Assembly: GCA_022376925.1 (NCBI GenBank)
Contig: JAIOJX010000004.1
Location: forward strand, 126,381,123-126,445,122
Reading direction: 5' to 3'
DNA length: 64,000 nt
Source of the DNA: Tragulus kanchil
Taxonomy: Eukaryota > Chordata > Mammalia > Artiodactyla > Tragulidae
In this document: positions 58,900 through 64,000 of the stretch, piece after piece
Position numbering within the stretch: position 1 is the first letter of the stretch
Layout: each line of letters opens with the position of its first letter
Translations under genes and position numbers: made by a program
The notes under the pieces: generated by a model
Seen by the model: only the letters and a program-made list of their open reading frames with translations
Databases searched by the model: none
Told to the model about the DNA's origin: nothing

Positions 58900-59380
58900 T
58901 GTTACATGACAAAATAACCCCCAAATTTAGTGGTAAAACAACAATTTCTTATCATTTCTTGTAGTTCTATGGTTTGACTTAGGCTGATTAGTTCTTCCAT
59001 GAGATTTTTTATATTGCCGTCAAATAGATGCAGAAGTTAGAGTCTTCTGAAACTTCAAGTGGTTTGGATATCCAAGAAGACTTAGTCACATGACTAGAAG
59101 TAATGGCAAGTTGGGCTCAGCTGGAGTTAATTGTGATACTGGAGCACCTACATGTGGCTTCTCCAGAGAGCTTAGGTTTCTCCAAGCTGGAATGGTGTCT
59201 GGGTTCCAAGAGACCTGGACAAAAATGTCAGGGCTTCTTATCATCCAGTCTTGGAAGACCAGACCATCACTGGTCATTGGAACACTAAGGCCAGTTGAGA
59301 TTCAAGGGGAAAGGGATTAGATTTCACATCTCAGTGGAAGTGGTGGCAAAGGATTTGCAACATCTTCAATCTACCACGTT
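58900..59380 (+). repeat. Ancient mammalian interspersed repeat, family uncertain
   Basis: 'TAGTGGTAAAACAACAATTT', '..TTCTATGGTTTGACTTAGGC', 'GGTTCCAAGAGACCTGGAC', 'TGAGATTCAAGGGGAAAGGG' and 'TTGCAACATCTTCAATCTAC' follow a familiar degenerate mammalian dispersed repeat. I cannot name the family with confidence. Confidence 0.4.
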
Positions 59381-59947
59381 AACTACATGAGAATTTTCCC
59401 CCAGAGATTCTTTCTAAAATGTTCGCACTATCTTAATAAATTATTTTTCTACATCAAACTCATTTTACATAGCAGACTTTAATAGGTTGATCATCAACTG
59501 CTTTGGAAACAGGGGCTAGTATTCCTCTTCACACCAAGTGCCATAGGCATTGAGTAATCTTAGCAACAGTTAAACTGATTAACTTTACATCAGAAGAAAG
59601 GATTAATAAAATCAAAGACACTAAATTCTATGAATGAAATACCGGGAAGCCACTTTCAGGGTCATGCTGTGACTGTTAACCTTTGTGAGATTCCCAAATA
59701 AGTGCTTTGCCAGATAACCCCACTTCTTCATAAAGTTCAGTGAGGTATGTGCTATTATTGTTTGTCCAACTGCATAATTGTACTATTGTGTACTTACATT
59801 TGTGAGGAAATTAAAGTTTGGATTAAACAAATTGTTGAGACTCACAGATATTTTAAATGGCTGAATTCAATCCAGGGTTCAAAGGCTAAACCACAAGGCT
59901 AAACCTGGACCCCCACAGCTCTGTTTTGAACAAAGATTGTCTTTTAC
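59381..59947. other. Non-coding, no recognised element
   Basis: A weak MIR-like stretch near 59735-59900 ('TGAGGAAATTAAAG..') is not strong enough to call. Confidence 0.4.
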
Positions 59948-62190
59948 ACTTTCCTGTATGGTAGTAACATTAATAAAGAAGTTTCTGCTTAGTACTTTTT
60001 TTTAATATTGACTTTTGTATCAATATGTGAGTATATTTTTCCAGTTATTTTTATGAGTCATACACAAGCTAATTTTTTTCAGACCTCCCAACTATATCTC
60101 ATGCTTGTTAAGATTATTTTTTGCATTTAGAAATAGTGATACAGAAAAATTACATTATTTCACATTCAATAACCAATTATTTGTATCTTGAACTGTTTTA
60201 GTTTTTTCTTTCTATATTTTCTACATCAAGTTTATATTGCATTTGCCATTTTGTGATCTTCTTTGTATTTTTTTCACATGTTCTACTGTTATTAAAAACA
60301 TTCGAAACATCCTATTAAACATTTTACTTGTAGTAAATAACATTTCAAGCAGACATGAAAGTAGACTAGTATGGTGAGCTTGATATACTCATTACATATC
60401 ATTAAAGTGCCTAGTATTTCATCTGCAACTATTTCTACTTCCCTCATCTCCAATCACTGTTTCATTTCATCTAAACATTACTTTCAATTTTTGAATGTTT
60501 TCAGTCTTATCATGAACTGTGTTTTGCTTATATAAAACATCTGAATGTGATTGGAATCTTATCACTATGTTCCTGACTAGAACGTCCACACTGTTCTGTG
60601 AATATGTTAAGAAGAAAAAAGTATCAGTCCTCTCATAGGAATATCTGTGCCATCTGAGGCTTCCTGTAATTAACGTCCATGCTGTTGAATTCTTATCAAG
60701 ATTCTCTATATTTACATGACACATTGACATGCAAAATATATCAGATGAATGAAAAGCAAAGATCTGGTATTAATCACTTTGGAAACCATAAAATCCACAA
60801 TTGGTAATTTTGAAAACACAATAAATTACAGGCATAAAGATACATTTGAGCATTCTGATGGAAGCATTAGAAAGTGGTGAACACACGGTTTATCTTAAAA
60901 TATTACCAGCTCTGCATTATAAAACCCTTCTTTTCATTATAGATTCAACTTGTTTTAACCCTTCCATCAGCCCTCATCTTTACCCAAGAGAGTATTTTAT
61001 CAAGTCAATTTATATCTCTTGTCCATAATGAATTTAGTTAAAATGCCCCCTTTCCCAAGTTTAGGCCCTCATCTTTTTAAACTTTCCTGTATGGTAGTAA
61101 CATTAATAAAGAAGTTTCTGCCTAGTCCTTTTTTTTAATTTTGACTTTTGTATCAATATGTGAGTATATTTTTCCAGTTTTTTTTATGAGTCATACACAA
61201 GCTAATTTTTTTCAGACCTCCCAACTATATCTCATGCTTGTTAAGATTATTTTTTGCATTTAGAAATAGTGATACAGAAAAATTACATTATTTCACATTC
61301 AATAACCAATTATTTGTATCTTGAACTGTTTTAGTTTTTTCTTTCTATATTTTCTACATCAAGTTTATATTGCATTTGCCATTTTGTGATCTTCTTTGTA
61401 TTTTTTTCACATGTTCTACTGTTATTAAAAACATTCGAAACATCCTATTAAACATTTTACTTGTAGTAAATAACATTTCAAGCAGACATGAAAGTAGACT
61501 AGTATGGTGAGCTTGATATACTCATTACATATCATTAAAGTGCCTAGTATTTCATCTGCAACTATTTCTACTTCCCTCATCTCCAATCACTGTTTCATTT
61601 CATCTAAACATTACTTTCAATTTTTGAATGTTTTCAGTCTTATCATGAACTGTGTTTTGCTTATATAAAACATCTGAATGTGATTGGAATCTTATCACTA
61701 TGTTCCTGACTAGAACGTCCACACTGTTCTGTGAATATGTTAAGAAGAAAAAAGTATCAGTCCTCTCATAGGAATATCTGTGCCATCTGAGGCTTCCTGT
61801 AATTAACGTCCATGCTGTTGAATTCTTATCAAGATTCTCTATATTTACATGACACATTGACATGCAAAATATATCAGATGAATGAAAAGCAAAGATCTGG
61901 TATTAATCACTTTGGAAACCATAAAATCCACAATTGGTAATTTTGAAAACACAATAAATTACAGGCATAAAGATACATTTGAGCATTCTGATGGAAGCAT
62001 TAGAAAGTGGTGAACACACGGTTTATCTTAAAATATTACCAGCTCTGCATTATAAAACCCTTCTTTTCATTATAGATTCAACTTGTTTTAACCCTTCCAT
62101 CAGCCCTCATCTTTACCCAAGAGGGTATTTTTATCAAGTCAATTTATATCTCTTGTCCATAATGAATTTAGTTAAAAATGCCTCCCTTCC
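59948..62190. repeat. Tandem duplication D16 (period 1,133)
   Basis: Copy 1 is 59948-61080 and copy 2 is 61081 to about 62190. Differences cluster at the ends of each copy next to the joint: GCTTAGTACTTTTTTTTAAT versus GCCTAGTCCTTTTTTTTAAT, GAGAGTATTTTATC versus GAGGGTATTTTTATC, and 'AAATGCCCCCTTTCCC' versus 'AAATGCCTCCCTTCC'. No gene. Confidence 0.95.
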
Positions 62191-62778
62191 AAATAGTGCT
62201 TCAGAGGCTTTGCTAAAATTCTCTTAATAATCCTTTGGGAAACAAAAACATCAGCAAGAGATAATTGAGAAAAGAAGTCCCTGTGACAGGAACTAGAGAT
62301 TATTTATGTGGTAGAAGAATATCTGAGAGTCAGTTGCAAAGACATCTGGTTCTATGACTATAAGCAAAAGTCTATCAAAAATTTCATTTAAAAACCCATT
62401 TCTAAAGTTATCAGGTCTGCTCATTCAGTTCCCATGCACTGTAGTTTAACTTCTAAAAACAAGTGATCTGAAGTCACATTTGCCAGTCCATTTGGGCTGA
62501 AGACTTAACAAAAAGGACAAAAGTAAAAAGTAGTTTACTCTGGAGCATATTTACTAGTTCTACATTAATTACATTCTCTGTAAGTTATGTGCTCACTATA
62601 CTAGAGACACAAATCAGGAGTTAGCTCTATGTTGTTGGTTCACTTTATTCACTTTATTCACTGCATTCTTTTCTCTATGCAGTCTACTGAAGTACATGAA
62701 TGTTGAGGTTACCATTCACATCCCATGTAGTCATCAGTGTTATCTGATTTCTAACTTGTTAATTAAAAATAATACTTG

Positions 62779-62944
62779 AGACTTCCCTGGTGGTCCAGTG
62801 GTTAAACCCGCATGCTCACAATGCAGGGAACATGGATTTGATCCCTGGTCGGGGAACTAGGTCCCACATGCTGCAACTAAGTATCCCATAAGCCACAATG
62901 AAGATCCCATGTGCCCATTGTAGCCAAATAAATTTTTTTTAAAG
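62779..62944 (+). mobile_element. CHR-1-like tRNA SINE
   Basis: 'GACTTCCCTGGTGGTCCAGT', an A-box-like TGGTCCAGTGG, B-box 'GGATTTGATCCC', 'GGTCGGGGAACTAGGTCCCA', 'CATGCTGCAACTAAG' and tail AAATAAATTTTTTT. Flanked by TACTTG (62773-62778 and 62945-62950). It matches the short cetartiodactyl CHR-1/bovine Alu-like SINE layout. Confidence 0.85.
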
Positions 62945-62950
62945 TACTTG

Positions 62951-63115
62951 CTTTCTTTTTTTAATTTTAAGCCTTTTATTTTGTAATGGGATATAGCCAA
63001 TTAACAATGTTGTAATAATTTCAAGTGAATAGTGAAGGTACTCAGCATACATATACATGTATTCATTCTCCCCAAAACTCTCCTCCCACCCAGGCTGTCA
63101 CAGAACATTGACTTG
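62951..63115 (-). mobile_element. L1 3' UTR fragment (reverse)
   Basis: 'TTTGTAATGGGATATAGCCA', 'ATTAACAATGTTGTAATAAT', 'CATACATATACATGTATTCA' and 'ACTCTCCTCCCACCCAGGCT' follow antisense L1 3' UTR sequence of artiodactyls. Sits directly beside the CHR-1-like SINE. Confidence 0.7.
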
Positions 63116-63866
63116 CTTCCTTTCTAGAATGCTTACCACCTGCCAAGCTCTTTCATTATAGATTCAACTTGTTTTAACCCTTCCATCAGCCCTCATCTTT
63201 ACCCAAGAGAGTATTTTTATCAAGTCAATTTATATCTCTTGTCCATAATGAATTTAGTTAAAAATGCCTCCCTTCCAAATAGTGCTTCAGAGGCTTTGCT
63301 AAAATTCTCTTAATAATCCTTTGGGAAACAAAAACATCAGCAAGAGATAATTGAGAAAAGAAGTCCCTGTGACAGGAACTAGAGATTATTTATGTGGTAG
63401 AAGAATATCTGAGAGTCAGTTGCAAAGACATCTGGTTCTATGACTATAAGCAAAAGTCTATCAAAAATTTCATTTAAAAACCCATTTCTAAAGTTATCAG
63501 GTCTGCTCATTCAGTTCCCATGCACTGTAGTTTAACTTCTAAAAAAACAAGTGATCTGAAGTCACATTTGCCAGTCCATTTGGGCTGAAGACTTAACAAA
63601 AAGGACAAAAGTAAAAAGTAGTTTACTCTGGAGCATATTTACTAGTTCTACATTAATTACATTCTCTGTAAGTTATGTGCTCACTATACTAGAGACACAA
63701 ATCAGGAGTTAGCTCTATGTTGTTGGTTCACTTTATTCACTTTATTCACTGCATTCTTTTCTCTATGCAGTCTACTGAAGTACATGAATGTTGAGGTTAC
63801 CATTCACATCCCATGTAGTCATCAGTGTTATCTGATTTCTAACTTGTTAATTAAAAATAATACTTG

Positions 63867-64000
63867 AGACTTCCCTGGTGGTCCAGTGGTTAAACCCGCA
63901 TGCTCACAATGCAGGGAACATGGATTTGATCCCTGGTCGGGGAACTAGGTCCCACATGCTGCAACTAAGTATCCCATAAGCCACAATGAAGATCCCATGT
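63867..64000 (+). mobile_element. CHR-1-like SINE, duplicate in D17, truncated by window end
   Basis: Copy of 62779-62912, carried by D17. Confidence 0.85.

Larger units (their letters stand above)
62066..64000. repeat. Tandem duplication D17 (period 1,086-1,088), cut by window end
   Basis: Copy 1 is 62066-63150 and copy 2 starts at 63152 and runs off the window (expected end near 64240). It overlaps D16, so 'TTCATTATAGATTCAACTTG' appears three times (60933, 62066 and 63152). One difference is an A-run of 5 versus 7 near 62455/63541. Confidence 0.94.

Noticed and set aside
1..64000. CRISPR array or bacterial operons
   Set aside because: There are no short evenly spaced repeats with spacers and no bacterial coding density; the repeat content is mammalian.

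Overview
This window is vertebrate nuclear DNA from a ruminant (Pecora-type artiodactyl). It is AT-rich and carries no protein-coding gene that I can support. The clade call rests on the repeats: many Bov-tA SINEs (tRNA-Glu-like head joined to a BovB-derived body), antisense and sense fragments of the BovB (RTE) LINE, ruminant L1 3' ends, a mariner hairpin MITE of the 'TTGGGTTGGCCAAAAAGTT' type, a CHR-1-like SINE, and older mammalian MIR, L2, L1M, MER5-like and MaLR-like LTR relics. I cannot tell which ruminant it is. No open reading frame exceeds 174 codons, and the longest ones lie inside SINE or BovB sequence. The stretch is intergenic or intronic.

The dominant structure is not a transposon. 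Seventeen times in 64 kb, a block of about 1.08-1.17 kb is followed at once, or after 1-40 bases, by a nearly identical direct copy. Copy 2 starts near 343, 5791, 10242, 14480, 19986, 31611, 34655, 38684, 41050, 43708, 46498, 48542, 50868, 53911, 57621, 61081 and 63152. The duplicated sequence has nothing in common from one event to the next. Breakpoints cut through SINEs, LINEs and plain sequence alike. Copy differences are few and cluster near the joints. Two pairs of events overlap and give local triplicates. The narrow size range and high density fit false duplication at contig joins or gap fills far better than biology. If so, roughly 18-19 kb of the window is redundant. The first event is cut by the window start and the last by the window end.

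Layout: 1-9 kb holds a MaLR-like LTR (2.57-2.93 kb), Bov-tA SINEs and a composite CHR-like SINE. 9-15.8 kb holds a mariner MITE, L1 ORF2 remnants, a BovB 3' end and MIRs. 16.4-22 kb holds a 1.8 kb antisense BovB with a nested SINE, an LTR-like segment and a second BovB piece. 22-30 kb is the longest stretch without a 1.1 kb duplication; it contains a sequence matching the CTCF consensus at 22.37 kb, a BovB fragment, a second composite SINE with target-site duplications, and an L2 relic. 30-45 kb holds more SINEs, an old L1 invaded by several Bov-tA units, and a 5'-truncated young L1 with a 13-bp target-site duplication. 45-64 kb is mostly plain AT-rich DNA with Bov-tA copies, MIR fragments and a CHR-1-like SINE at the right edge.

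The most interesting biology is a tRNA-headed composite SINE at four independent loci (5.0, 27.0, 32.8 and 40.4 kb), each with clear target-site duplications and low mutual divergence. Its CHR-like body is joined to a 3' block I do not recognise.
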